Assembly (NCBI GenBank): GCA_016202915.1
Contig: JACQNT010000008.1
Location: 1 to 5,508, forward strand
Origin: Acidobacteriota bacterium
Lineage (GTDB): Bacteria; Acidobacteriota; Polarisedimenticolia; Gp22-AA2
Direction of reading: 5' to 3'
Length of the DNA stretch: 5,508 nt
Part shown: in pieces, positions 1 through 5,361 of the stretch
Layout: each line of letters begins with the position of its first letter
How positions within the stretch are numbered: the stretch's first letter is position 1
Translations under genes and position numbers: made by a program
Notes under the pieces: model-generated
The model's database searches: none
Told to the model about the DNA's origin: nothing
What the model saw: only the letters and a program-made list of their open reading frames with translations

Positions 1-139
1 CCAACGGCAGCGGGTCGGTGTGAATGAACTTCAGGCGGGCCGCACCGGCCTCGCCCTCGATCGCGTAGGGACAGGAGCAGGGCCGTCGCGGCAGGAACCG
101 GTCCGCGCGCTCTCAACGTACGATTCCGGCACCAGTGGA
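1..139 (-). other. Downstream flank of the PDZ gene; possible partial minus-strand frame, no confident gene
   Basis: No feature here can be called with confidence. On the minus strand one frame is open from about position 112 to the window edge. It reads roughly CPYAIEGEAGAARLKF followed by IHTDPLPL, which looks protein-like, and nearly all its codons end in G or C, as in the neighbouring genes. It has no ATG or GTG start, and a TGA at 113-115 closes it upstream. It could be the beginning of a fifth operon gene whose true start lies in another frame or is disrupted, or it could be chance. The plus-strand frame crossing the region runs on as the antisense shadow of the PDZ gene. No stem followed by a T-run is present after the PDZ stop, so I see no terminator. 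Confidence 0.2.
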
Positions 140-1231
140 CTAGGCGAGGCTGGCCCTCCCCCGGCAGAGACCATGGGCCTCATCCGACGGCTCGACCTTG
201 TCCTCGTCGGGCGGCGCGGGCGTGTCCTCCTCCTCGTCGATCGCATCCTCGAATTCATCCTGCGCGGCGGTGGCTTCGATCTCGATCGTCTGCATCTCCT
301 CCTTCATCTTCTCCATTTCCCGGCGGAGCCTTCCCTTTTCTCTCTCCATGTCGCTAAGAGCACGAGCCCGATCGTACGCCTCCTTCCGGGCCCGTTCGCG
401 CGAGGCGCCGGAGGTCTCGTCGTCCCTGGGAGCGGCGACCGTCAGCGTCTGCTCGCGCCGGTCGCGCACGATGGTCAGCTTCAGCTGCTTGCCGCGCCTC
501 TCGCGCAGGGCGCTGCGCAGGTCGGAGGAGTCGGAGACCTCCTCGTCGTCCACCCGGATGATGACGTCGCCGGCGCGCAGTCCCGCCGCCTCCCCCGGGG
601 CTCCTTTCCTGACGGATTGGACCAGCACTCCCTGGCCGTCCTTGACGCCGAAGTACTCCCCCAGCTGATCGGTCAGGTTCTCCACCTGGGCGCCCAGCCG
701 GACGGACGAGGGGATGCTCCCGAGTCCCGGGATGTCCGGGATCTCGATCTCCGGGATCTCGATGTGGGGAATCTCGATGCGGTGTCCGCGAATGAACTTG
801 CGATGCTCGTCTTCCCGTTCCTCGACCTTCGCCCGCACGGTGCGGGTCGAGCCGTCCCGGGAGACGAGGAGAGTGACGGTCCGGCCGGGCGGCGTCTCGC
901 GCACCATGCGGACGAGCTGCGCCGCGCTCTCCACCCGGGTCCCCTGGTACTCGAGGATGACGTCCCCTTCCTCGAGCCCCGCCTCCGCCGCCGGACTGTC
1001 GGGGAGGACCGACTTGATCTCCACCCCGGTTTCCTCCTTCAGCTTCAGCTCCTTCGCCCGATCGGCGGAGATGTCGTCGATGCTGACGCCCAGGCGCGAT
1101 CCTCCGGATCGGAAGATCATGACCTCCTTGACGATATCCTTTTCCGGCGCCGGTTGTTCCGGCGGGGCCGGGGCGGGCCTGGCGGCCAGGAACAGTAGGC
1201 TGCTCGCGACAACGGCCATCTTGCGCATCAT
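140..1231 (-). CDS. Exported protein with two PDZ domains and no protease domain
   Basis: The protein has 363 residues. The N-terminus (MMRKMAVVASSLLFLAARPAPA) is a short signal peptide. PDZ domain 1 spans about residues 47-136 and has the signature GLEEGDVILEYQG at 85-97. PDZ domain 2 spans about 178-267, with GLRAGDVIIRVDDEEV at 217-232. A linker of IEIP pentapeptides (about 151-165) joins them. A charged segment rich in Glu, Arg and Lys (about 275-325) is probably a coiled coil, and a very acidic tail follows (325-350). PDZ domains of the HtrA/DegP type bind C-termini or unfolded peptides, but no trypsin-like domain is present, so this is a binding or scaffold protein and not a protease. 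The start is supported by AGGGAGGG at 1238-1245, 6 nt before the first of two adjacent ATGs. It starts 3 bp after the DUF4097 gene stops and is the last clear gene of the sigma-factor operon. The envelope role is inferred and the partner is unknown. Confidence 0.88.
   Translation of the reverse strand: MMRKMAVVASSLLFLAARPAPAPPEQPAPEKDIVKEVMIFRSGGSRLGVSIDDISADRAKELKLKEETGVEIKSVLPDSPAAEAGLEEGDVILEYQGTRVESAAQLVRMVRETPPGRTVTLLVSRDGSTRTVRAKVEEREDEHRKFIRGHRIEIPHIEIPEIEIPDIPGLGSIPSSVRLGAQVENLTDQLGEYFGVKDGQGVLVQSVRKGAPGEAAGLRAGDVIIRVDDEEVSDSSDLRSALRERRGKQLKLTIVRDRREQTLTVAAPRDDETSGASRERARKEAYDRARALSDMEREKGRLRREMEKMKEEMQTIEIEATAAQDEFEDAIDEEEDTPAPPDEDKVEPSDEAHGLCRGRASLA
738..782 (-). repeat. 15-bp tandem repeat, 3 copies, encoding an IEIP pentapeptide linker
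   Basis: Three in-frame copies of a 15-bp unit lie at 738-752, 753-767 and 768-782. On the plus strand they read GGGATCTCGATCTCC, GGGATCTCGATGTGG and GGAATCTCGATGCGG. A 9-bp partial copy (GGGATGTCC) precedes them at 729-737. On the coding strand they give IEIP(H/E/D) repeated three times, then IP, between the two PDZ domains. The near identity at DNA level suggests recent slippage-type expansion. The alternating charged, hydrophobic and proline pattern suggests an extended, rigid spacer. Confidence 0.85.
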
Positions 1232-1234
1232 GTC

Positions 1235-2443
1235 TCACCCTCCCTGATTGAGATGCGATTTGACGATCGAGATGCTCCCTCCCAAAGTGCGGATCCGCAG
1301 CACCGATCCGCCGCCGCCGATTGTCCCCTCCGCCGTCTCCACCGGCCGGCCCGTGTCCTCCGCCTCCCGGGAGATCTTGAGAGGGAAATCGCTCTTGATG
1401 CGCTGGCCGAGGGAGTTGTCCACGGCGGCGCGGATGGTCACCCGCAGCGACTCGGGCAGGGAGACGACGATGTCTCCCTGCCAGGTCTGCAGGTCCGAAT
1501 CGAAGAACGTCTTGTTGCTCGGCAGGAAGTCGGCGCGGATGCTCCCCGCGGAGGTCAGGGCGCGGACCGGGCCGTCCACGCCCCTGAGGACGATCGGGCC
1601 GGCCGCCGTCTCGCAACTGACGCCGCCCCCGGCGCCGGTCACGCGGATGCTGCCGCCGCCCGTCGCCGCCGCCACCTCGCCGGCGATCCGGCCGAGGTGG
1701 ATGTTGCCGCCGCGCGTCTGCACGAAGACGTCCCCCGAGGCGGACTCGACCGAGACGTTGCCCCCCCCGGTTTCCGCCCGCACCTGCCCGCCGGCCCGGC
1801 CGATGATCACGTCGCCGCCCGAGGAGCGCACGAGGACCTCCCCTCCGGCGGCGCCCAGGCGCACCGTGCCGCCGGCGGTGACCAGGCGCGCGGCCGCGAG
1901 GATCTCCCCCACTTCGATGTTTCCCGCCCGGGTTTCGGCGCGCAACGCCCCGCCGATCCGGTCGGCGGAGATGCTCCCGCCACGGGTCGCCAGAGTGGCG
2001 GCCCCTCCCAGGCCGCGCGCCTCCACGCTCCCGGCGCCGGTGATCACCTCGACCTCCTTCGTCCCCTCCGGGACGTCGAGGCTGAACTCGGCGGAGAGAT
2101 CCCGGTTGGCCGCCAGGCGCCCGGCCTGGCCGCGGAAGACGATCGCCTCGCCGCTCTTCCCCGCGCTGATGAGCATCTCGTCGAGGAGGCGGCGGGCCGC
2201 GGCCTCCTCGCCGGCGGCCGCCCGCACCTTGATCCGGTAGCGGACTTCCGGGGCGGCCGAAGCCCTGGCGATCACCGACCCGACGTCCGTCTCCACCCTG
2301 ACCCGCGGCGCCCCGGAGGGGATGGACCCGGCGATCTCGTGGACCAGGTAGCGCCCCTCGCGGTAGTAGCGGTCCTCCTGCGCCGGGAGCGGCCCACCCC
2401 CGATCAGGAGGAGCGCGAGCGCCCACACCGGGTGGCGCCTCAC
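1235..2443 (-). CDS. Secreted DUF4097-family beta-solenoid protein
   Basis: The protein has 402 residues from a GTG start. A longer upstream extension of the frame is rejected because it would lie antiparallel in frame across the whole anti-sigma gene, while this GTG has GGAGG 6 nt upstream. A signal peptide covers residues 1-21 (WALALLLIGG core, cleavage near LPA/QE) and there is no lipobox Cys. After a short leading domain (about 30-135), residues 137-298 form nine consecutive 18-residue glycine-rich repeats (e.g. GGNVSVESASGDVFVQTR) typical of DUF4097 'putative adhesin' beta-solenoids. A C-terminal part (307-402) contains WQGDIVVSLP and ends in SISIVKSHLNQGG, a common family ending. DUF4097 proteins have no defined biochemical activity but are often encoded next to ECF sigma/anti-sigma pairs. 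Here the GTGA overlap with the anti-sigma gene indicates translational coupling. A surface or periplasmic structural or sensing role is inferred. Confidence 0.85.
   Translation of the reverse strand: MRRHPVWALALLLIGGGPLPAQEDRYYREGRYLVHEIAGSIPSGAPRVRVETDVGSVIARASAAPEVRYRIKVRAAAGEEAAARRLLDEMLISAGKSGEAIVFRGQAGRLAANRDLSAEFSLDVPEGTKEVEVITGAGSVEARGLGGAATLATRGGSISADRIGGALRAETRAGNIEVGEILAAARLVTAGGTVRLGAAGGEVLVRSSGGDVIIGRAGGQVRAETGGGNVSVESASGDVFVQTRGGNIHLGRIAGEVAAATGGGSIRVTGAGGGVSCETAAGPIVLRGVDGPVRALTSAGSIRADFLPSNKTFFDSDLQTWQGDIVVSLPESLRVTIRAAVDNSLGQRIKSDFPLKISREAEDTGRPVETAEGTIGGGGSVLRIRTLGGSISIVKSHLNQGG
1550..2035 (-). repeat. Nine uninterrupted 54-bp (18-residue) coding repeats of a beta-solenoid
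   Basis: Residues 137-298 of the DUF4097 protein divide without any insertion or deletion into nine 18-residue units. Each begins with (A/G)G-x-(I/V) and has a second strand of alternating hydrophobic residues in its latter half; a partial tenth unit is AGSIRADF (299-306). Examples are GGTVRLGAAGGEVLVRSS, GGDVIIGRAGGQVRAETG and GGNIHLGRIAGEVAAATG. Protein sequences diverge between units while the period is kept exactly, which indicates old duplications held under structural constraint and not a recent DNA tandem repeat. Confidence 0.8.
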
Positions 2444-3357
2444 CGGATGCCTCCGGACGCCGGGCGATCGTTCACGAAGGCGGCGGAGCGCAGCCGGACG
2501 TAGTCGTTCGGGTCCTCGCGGGAGAGGCGCTCGAAGAGGGGGAAGGTCTCCGGGGATCGCGCCTCCCCCAGCACGTCGATGGCGCGGACGCGCACCCCCG
2601 GGTTGCCGTCCGAAAGGAGCGCCCGCACGAGGGCGCCGCGCACCTCGGAGTCCCGGCCGGCGAGCCGTCCGAGGGCCCCGACCGCCATCAGCCGGGCCCC
2701 GGGGTTGTCGTCCTCCTGGACCGCCCTCAGGAGCGCCGCCCGCGCGTCCTCCTCTTCGACCTGCCGGCTCAGAGCCAGGAGCGCCTCCAGGCGGAGACCC
2801 GCGTTGAGACTGTCCCGTGCGGTCTCGACCAGCAGCCGGCGGATCCTCGGGTCGCTGGCGGATCCCTCGAGCGAGGCGCGGCGCAGGACGTCGTAGCTCA
2901 GGCTGATGCGGTCGCTCTCCGGGTCGGCCTCCAGGTCGCTGACCCCGGCCACCGTGGAACCGGCCTCGCCCGCCGGCATCTCCAGGCCGGCCACGCGCCC
3001 GGCGCGTTCCGGCCCGAGCGGCGGGAGAAACCGGCCCGCGAGGAATCCCAGGGCCAGGATCACCGCGGCCGCGACCGGCGACAGAAAGACCCACGCCGGG
3101 CGCCGCGCGCGCGCCGCGGGCGCGGTCTCCGCGCCGATCGCCACCGCCAGGTCCGCGCGGCAGCGGTCAAGCAGATCGACCGAGGGCTCCATCCCCGCCC
3201 TCTGCGACAGGAGGAGGGACAGCCGGCGCTCCTCCGCCAGAACCGCGCGGCAGCCGCCGCACTCGTGGGCGTGCGCCTCGACTCCGCGCCGCGCGGCGTC
3301 CTCGAGTTCGCCGTACAGGAGAAGGAGGATCTGCTGTCGAGCCGATTCACACGTCAT
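2440..3357 (-). CDS. Anti-sigma factor: zinc-finger (zf-HC2) domain, one TM helix, C-terminal HEAT repeats
   Basis: The protein has 305 residues. The N-terminal cytoplasmic domain has the zinc anti-sigma pattern: C3, then H29-X3-C33-X2-C36 (HAHECGGC), which in this family clamps the cognate ECF sigma factor. One membrane helix lies at about 88-110 (WVFLSPVAAAVILALGFLAG). The rest is exported: a linker (115-155), then an alpha-helical HEAT-like array (about 157-298). Its repeated N-x-G/Y-(A/V/L)-R-(L/V) motif occurs at N185, N218, N252 and N284, a 32-34 residue spacing. The ATG overlaps the sigma stop by 4 bp (ATGA), and GGTGGAG at 3364-3370 lies 6 nt upstream. Membrane-bound inhibition of the adjacent sigma factor follows from family knowledge. 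That the HEAT array senses or binds periplasmic partners is inference. Most short zf-HC2 anti-sigmas lack such a domain. Confidence 0.88.
   Translation of the reverse strand: MTCESARQQILLLLYGELEDAARRGVEAHAHECGGCRAVLAEERRLSLLLSQRAGMEPSVDLLDRCRADLAVAIGAETAPAARARRPAWVFLSPVAAAVILALGFLAGRFLPPLGPERAGRVAGLEMPAGEAGSTVAGVSDLEADPESDRISLSYDVLRRASLEGSASDPRIRRLLVETARDSLNAGLRLEALLALSRQVEEEDARAALLRAVQEDDNPGARLMAVGALGRLAGRDSEVRGALVRALLSDGNPGVRVRAIDVLGEARSPETFPLFERLSREDPNDYVRLRSAAFVNDRPASGGIR
2450..2454 (-). promoter_or_regulatory. Ribosome binding site fixing the GTG start of the DUF4097 gene
   Basis: GGAGG lies 6 nt before GTG at 2443-2441, inside the last codons of the anti-sigma gene. The GTG overlaps the anti-sigma TGA (2442-2440) as GTGA. 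A signal peptide follows at once. Together these select this start over the much longer open frame that extends upstream to 3094. Confidence 0.75.
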
Positions 3358-3977
3358 GCTTCACTCCACCTTTCCGCCGCCGCCCGCCGAGCGCCGGTCC
3401 TCATGTCCCCGAGCGCCGATCGCAGGTGCCGGTGGGCGCGGTAGAGACAGTTCCGGACCGTTTCTTCCGATGTCTCCAGGACCTCGGCGATGGCGCCGGC
3501 GCGCAGACCCTCCTCGTGGCGCAGCTCGAAGACCAGGCGCTCGCGCGGCGGCAGGCCCGCGAGGGCCGCCTCGACGCGGCGGCGAATCTCGGTGCGGGCC
3601 AGGACGCGCTCGGGGTCGCCGTCGGGCCGCTCGTCCGCCACGAGCGCCTCGAGCGGCCGTGCTTCGCTCTCGCCCCTCGGTCCCACCGGCCCTTCCTCCT
3701 GCCGTTTCCCGGCGCGCCTAAGGTGATCCAGGCAGAGGTTGGTGACCACCCGGAACACCCAGGTCCGGAAGGCGCACTCCTGGCGGAAGTCGTGGATCGA
3801 CCGGAAGATCCTGAGGAACGCTTCCTGGTAGATGTCATGCGCCGCCTCCTCCGATCCCACGATCCGGAGGGCAAGTCGCAGGACGCTCCGGTCGTAGAGG
3901 TGCACCAGTTCCTCGAAGGCCGCCCTGCTCCCCTCCCGGGCCCTGGCGATGAGCGCGCTTTCATCCGCCGGCTGCAC
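3354..3977 (-). CDS. ECF-family RNA polymerase sigma-70 factor
   Basis: The protein has 207 residues, the usual ECF size. Sigma region 2 spans about residues 18-90. It includes AAHDIYQEAFLRIFRSIHDF (region 2.2, core RNA polymerase contact) and FRTWVFRVVTNLCLDHLRR (regions 2.3-2.4, which melt and read the -10 element). A 45-residue charged linker (91-134) joins it to region 4 at about 135-188. There LPPRERLVFELRHEEGLRAG, IAEVLETSEETVRNCLYRA and HRHLR form the helix-turn-helix that reads the -35. The start is GTG at 3977. It lacks a well-spaced Shine-Dalgarno: AGGAG lies about 14 nt upstream, so the start is less sure than the others, but it gives the right N-terminal length. The stop overlaps the anti-sigma ATG by 4 bp, the classical arrangement of a sigma/anti-sigma pair, so that factor is its likely regulator. 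Autoregulation is probable but not shown. Confidence 0.93.
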   Translation of the reverse strand: MQPADESALIARAREGSRAAFEELVHLYDRSVLRLALRIVGSEEAAHDIYQEAFLRIFRSIHDFRQECAFRTWVFRVVTNLCLDHLRRAGKRQEEGPVGPRGESEARPLEALVADERPDGDPERVLARTEIRRRVEAALAGLPPRERLVFELRHEEGLRAGAIAEVLETSEETVRNCLYRAHRHLRSALGDMRTGARRAAAERWSEA

Positions 3978-4038
3978 GATGCCCGCACCCGCTCCTGCCC
4001 CGCTCCCATTTGGACGCCGCGGGGCGGGATACGTGAGC

Positions 4039-4066
4039 AGGATAACGCGGATTTTTCCGGATCCAA
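4039..4066 (-). promoter_or_regulatory. Weak candidate promoter for the sigma-factor operon
   Basis: The 90-bp gap between the macro gene and the sigma start is the only room for an operon promoter. On the minus strand TTGGAT (4066-4061), a 16-nt spacer and TATCCT (4044-4039) give a weak sigma-70-like pair, 62 nt before the GTG. A GGAAAA element (4058-4053) and CGTAT (4033-4029) also occur and hint at an ECF-type promoter, but their 19-nt spacing is too long. Read-through from the macro gene is equally possible, since no terminator separates them. Confidence 0.22.
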
Positions 4067-4067
4067 A

Positions 4068-4655
4068 TCAGGCGGGACGGGGCGGGCGGTCCGGGTCGCT
4101 CCTGAACAGGCCCGCGTACACGTCGTGATCGCCTTGGCTGAAGACGACGAAGCGGACCTCCTCCAGCCCCGGCTGGTCCCCGACGAAGCCCGAGACCGCC
4201 TCGAAGGCGATGCGCGCCGCCCTCTCGATCGGGAAGCCGTAGGCCCCCGTGCTGATGCATGGGAAGGCGACGCTCCGGATCTTCAGGGACACGGCCTGGC
4301 GGAGGCTGCTGAGGTAGGCGCTCTGCAGCAGATCGTCCTCGCCGCGGTCCCCGCCGCGCCAGACCGGCCCCACGGCGTGGATGACGAACCGGGCCTTCAG
4401 GTTGCCGCCGCCGGTGACCACGGCCAGGCCGGTCGGGCACCCTCCCTGCGTGGCGCGGATCGACCTGCACTCCTCGAGGATCTTCGGCCCGCCGGCCCGG
4501 TGGATCGCGCCATCGACCCCGCCGCCACCCAGGAGGCCCGAGTTGGCGGCGTTGACGATGGCGTCCACGTCCTGCTGGGTGATGTCCCCCCGCAGGAGGA
4601 CGAGCCTGGTGTTCGCGACGAGCGCCTCCAGTTCCCCCGTGGCCTGTCGACTCAT
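4068..4655 (-). CDS. Macro-domain protein, probable O-acetyl-ADP-ribose deacetylase / ADP-ribosyl hydrolase (YmdB-like)
   Basis: The protein has 195 residues and is a stand-alone macro domain. The family motifs appear in order: LRGDITQQ (21-28; D24 contacts adenine), AIVNAANSGLLGGGGVDGAIH (32-52; NAAN at 35-38 with catalytic-type N38 and D48), CPTG (73-76), VIHAVGPVW (91-99) and ISTGAYGFP (134-142), the phosphate and distal-ribose loop. Family members of this MacroD/YmdB type bind ADP-ribose and hydrolyse O-acetyl-ADP-ribose or mono-ADP-ribose esters on proteins; all residues expected for activity are present. It has no signal peptide, so it is cytoplasmic. The start is firm: AGGAGG at 4661-4666, 5 nt before ATG. 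The gene stands 90 bp upstream of the sigma operon on the same strand and is divergent from the nucleotidyltransferase. No functional link to either is shown. Confidence 0.92.
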   Translation of the reverse strand: MSRQATGELEALVANTRLVLLRGDITQQDVDAIVNAANSGLLGGGGVDGAIHRAGGPKILEECRSIRATQGGCPTGLAVVTGGGNLKARFVIHAVGPVWRGGDRGEDDLLQSAYLSSLRQAVSLKIRSVAFPCISTGAYGFPIERAARIAFEAVSGFVGDQPGLEEVRFVVFSQGDHDVYAGLFRSDPDRPPRPA

Positions 4656-4680
4656 GGCTTCCTCCTGCCTTCAGGATGAG

Positions 4681-4740
4681 ACCCTTCGTTGTTCGAGTTT
4701 GCGGATATAATCTGCCACAAGGCTGAACTTCGCCATTCTT
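4681..4740. promoter_or_regulatory. AT-rich promoter-like island upstream of the macro gene
   Basis: This is the least GC-rich stretch in the window. On the plus strand it contains an exact TATAAT at 4706-4711, but no good -35 at 15-18 nt. On the minus strand the same site reads TATATC (4709-4704), about 50 nt before the macro ATG, which is a suitable distance, but again the -35 (near 4732-4727) is poor. A promoter for the macro gene in this island is likely from its position and composition; the exact boxes are uncertain. Confidence 0.3.
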
Positions 4741-4991
4741 GTCTGGTCGCGCTGGCGCTGACGCAGGGCGTGCGCGGCGGTGGTTGTGGAACACCGGGCG
4801 ACCTTTCCCGGTCCGGGGCAAGATGGGTCAGCAGCAACAAATCCTCATGAGCCATTCCAACATCCTGAAACCCCGGCGCGATGTCCAGAGCGCAGATGGC
4901 AGTGCGCGCATCGAGCATGCCACGGGCAAGGCGCGTGTCGTGCTGGGGGGCTCTCCTTGGTGGAGATGCTCGCTCCCTGGCTCGTTCTGTC

Positions 4992-5007
4992 CTCCTGAAC
5001 CGAGGAG
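4992..5007 (+). promoter_or_regulatory. Ribosome binding site of the MNT gene inside a small anti-SD hairpin
   Basis: GAGGAG at 5002-5007, 6 nt before GTG at 5014, fixes the nucleotidyltransferase start. CTCCT at 4992-4996 is an exact complement of AGGAG at 5003-5007 with a 6-nt loop (GAACCG), so the transcript can fold a 5-bp stem that hides the ribosome binding site. The ribosome binding site itself is well supported. The regulatory hairpin is only a possibility, since a 5-bp match to a purine-rich site can arise by chance. Confidence 0.55.
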
Positions 5008-5013
5008 ATCCGG

Positions 5014-5361
5014 GTGAACATCACGCCGTCCGCCGCAGCCTCTACAGCGCAGGGGAGAATCCGGGAGATGGTACGGCGTATCGTGGAAAGGTTCCAGCCG
5101 GATCGCATCATCCTCTTCGGCTCGCACGCCAGGGGTTCGGCCGGGACTGACAGCGACGTGGACCTGCTGGTGATTATGCGGGTCCGGGGCTCCAAGCGGG
5201 CGGCGCGGCTGAAGATCCGCTCGGCCCTCAGCGGAATCGGGATCGCCAAGGACATCGTGGTTGCGACGCCGGAGGAGGTCGAGCAGTACCGGGATCTCGT
5301 GGGAACCATCATCCGCCCGGCGCTCCGGGAGGGCAAGGTCCTGTATGAACGACCCTCCTGA
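5014..5361 (+). CDS. MNT-type minimal nucleotidyltransferase (putative antitoxin of a HEPN/MNT pair)
   Basis: The protein has 115 residues, the normal size for a minimal nucleotidyltransferase of the DNA polymerase beta superfamily. An N-terminal helix (IREMVRRIVERFQPDRI, 16-32) precedes the motif ILFGSHARGSAGTDSDVDLLV (33-53). This has the signature GS-X10-DXD with metal-binding D48 and D50, and the third carboxylate is likely D80 in AKDIVVAT. It ends with GTIIRPALREGKVLYE, a common ending of this family. All catalytic residues are intact. In MntA/HepT-type systems such proteins transfer AMP to the HEPN toxin and neutralise it; this role is inferred from family and from the HEPN-like frame that overlaps its 3' end by 17 bp. 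The GTG start is supported by GAGGAG 6 nt upstream. It could also have persisted alone after toxin loss. Its substrate here is unknown. Confidence 0.85.
   Translation: MNITPSAAASTAQGRIREMVRRIVERFQPDRIILFGSHARGSAGTDSDVDLLVIMRVRGSKRAARLKIRSALSGIGIAKDIVVATPEEVEQYRDLVGTIIRPALREGKVLYERPS

Larger units (their letters stand above)
4656..5013. other. 358-bp divergent intergenic region with decayed-looking frames
   Basis: No convincing gene lies between the macro gene and the nucleotidyltransferase. The part next to the macro gene (about 4681-4740) is AT-rich for this window and likely regulatory. The remainder is GC-rich, with short open frames on both strands that match no family I recognise. One plus frame starts at 4780 and ends in GLSLVEMLAPWLVLSS (4948-4995), which resembles a prepilin N-terminus and then stops. 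One minus frame (4652-4918, 88 codons) ends in an ATGA overlap with the macro start but has a mixed, low-complexity composition. I read the region as promoter plus gene remnants. Confidence 0.5.

Noticed and set aside
90..105. GGAACCGGTCC near-palindrome downstream of the PDZ gene as a terminator
   Set aside because: Only the ACCGGT core is truly self-complementary and no T-run follows.
20..1198. Long plus-strand open frame opposite the PDZ gene
   Set aside because: It is an antisense shadow caused by high GC. Its product is low in recognisable motifs, while the minus strand encodes clear PDZ domains with a good ribosome binding site.
140..1231. HtrA/DegP serine protease
   Set aside because: Only PDZ domains are present. 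There is no trypsin-like domain and no GNSGG active-site motif.
354..2426. 690-codon minus-strand frame across the DUF4097 and PDZ genes
   Set aside because: It overlaps two well-supported genes in another frame, and the Arg-Gly-rich composition is typical of a shifted reading of GC-rich genes.
1253..2503. Long plus-strand open frame opposite the DUF4097 gene
   Set aside because: Its codons are dictated by the glycine-rich repeats on the other strand, the product is rich in Ala, Arg, Gly and Asp without any domain pattern, and it has no supporting context.
2444..3094. N-terminal extension of the DUF4097 frame
   Set aside because: It would overlap most of the anti-sigma gene on the same strand in another frame. 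A GTG with GGAGG and a signal peptide marks the true start at 2443.
4051..4066. GGAT...ATCC inverted repeat after the macro gene as a terminator
   Set aside because: The stem is only 4 bp and no T-run follows on the minus strand.
3426..4679. Plus-strand frame opposite the sigma factor and macro genes
   Set aside because: It spans two unrelated well-supported genes and their intergenic gap, with no domain of its own.
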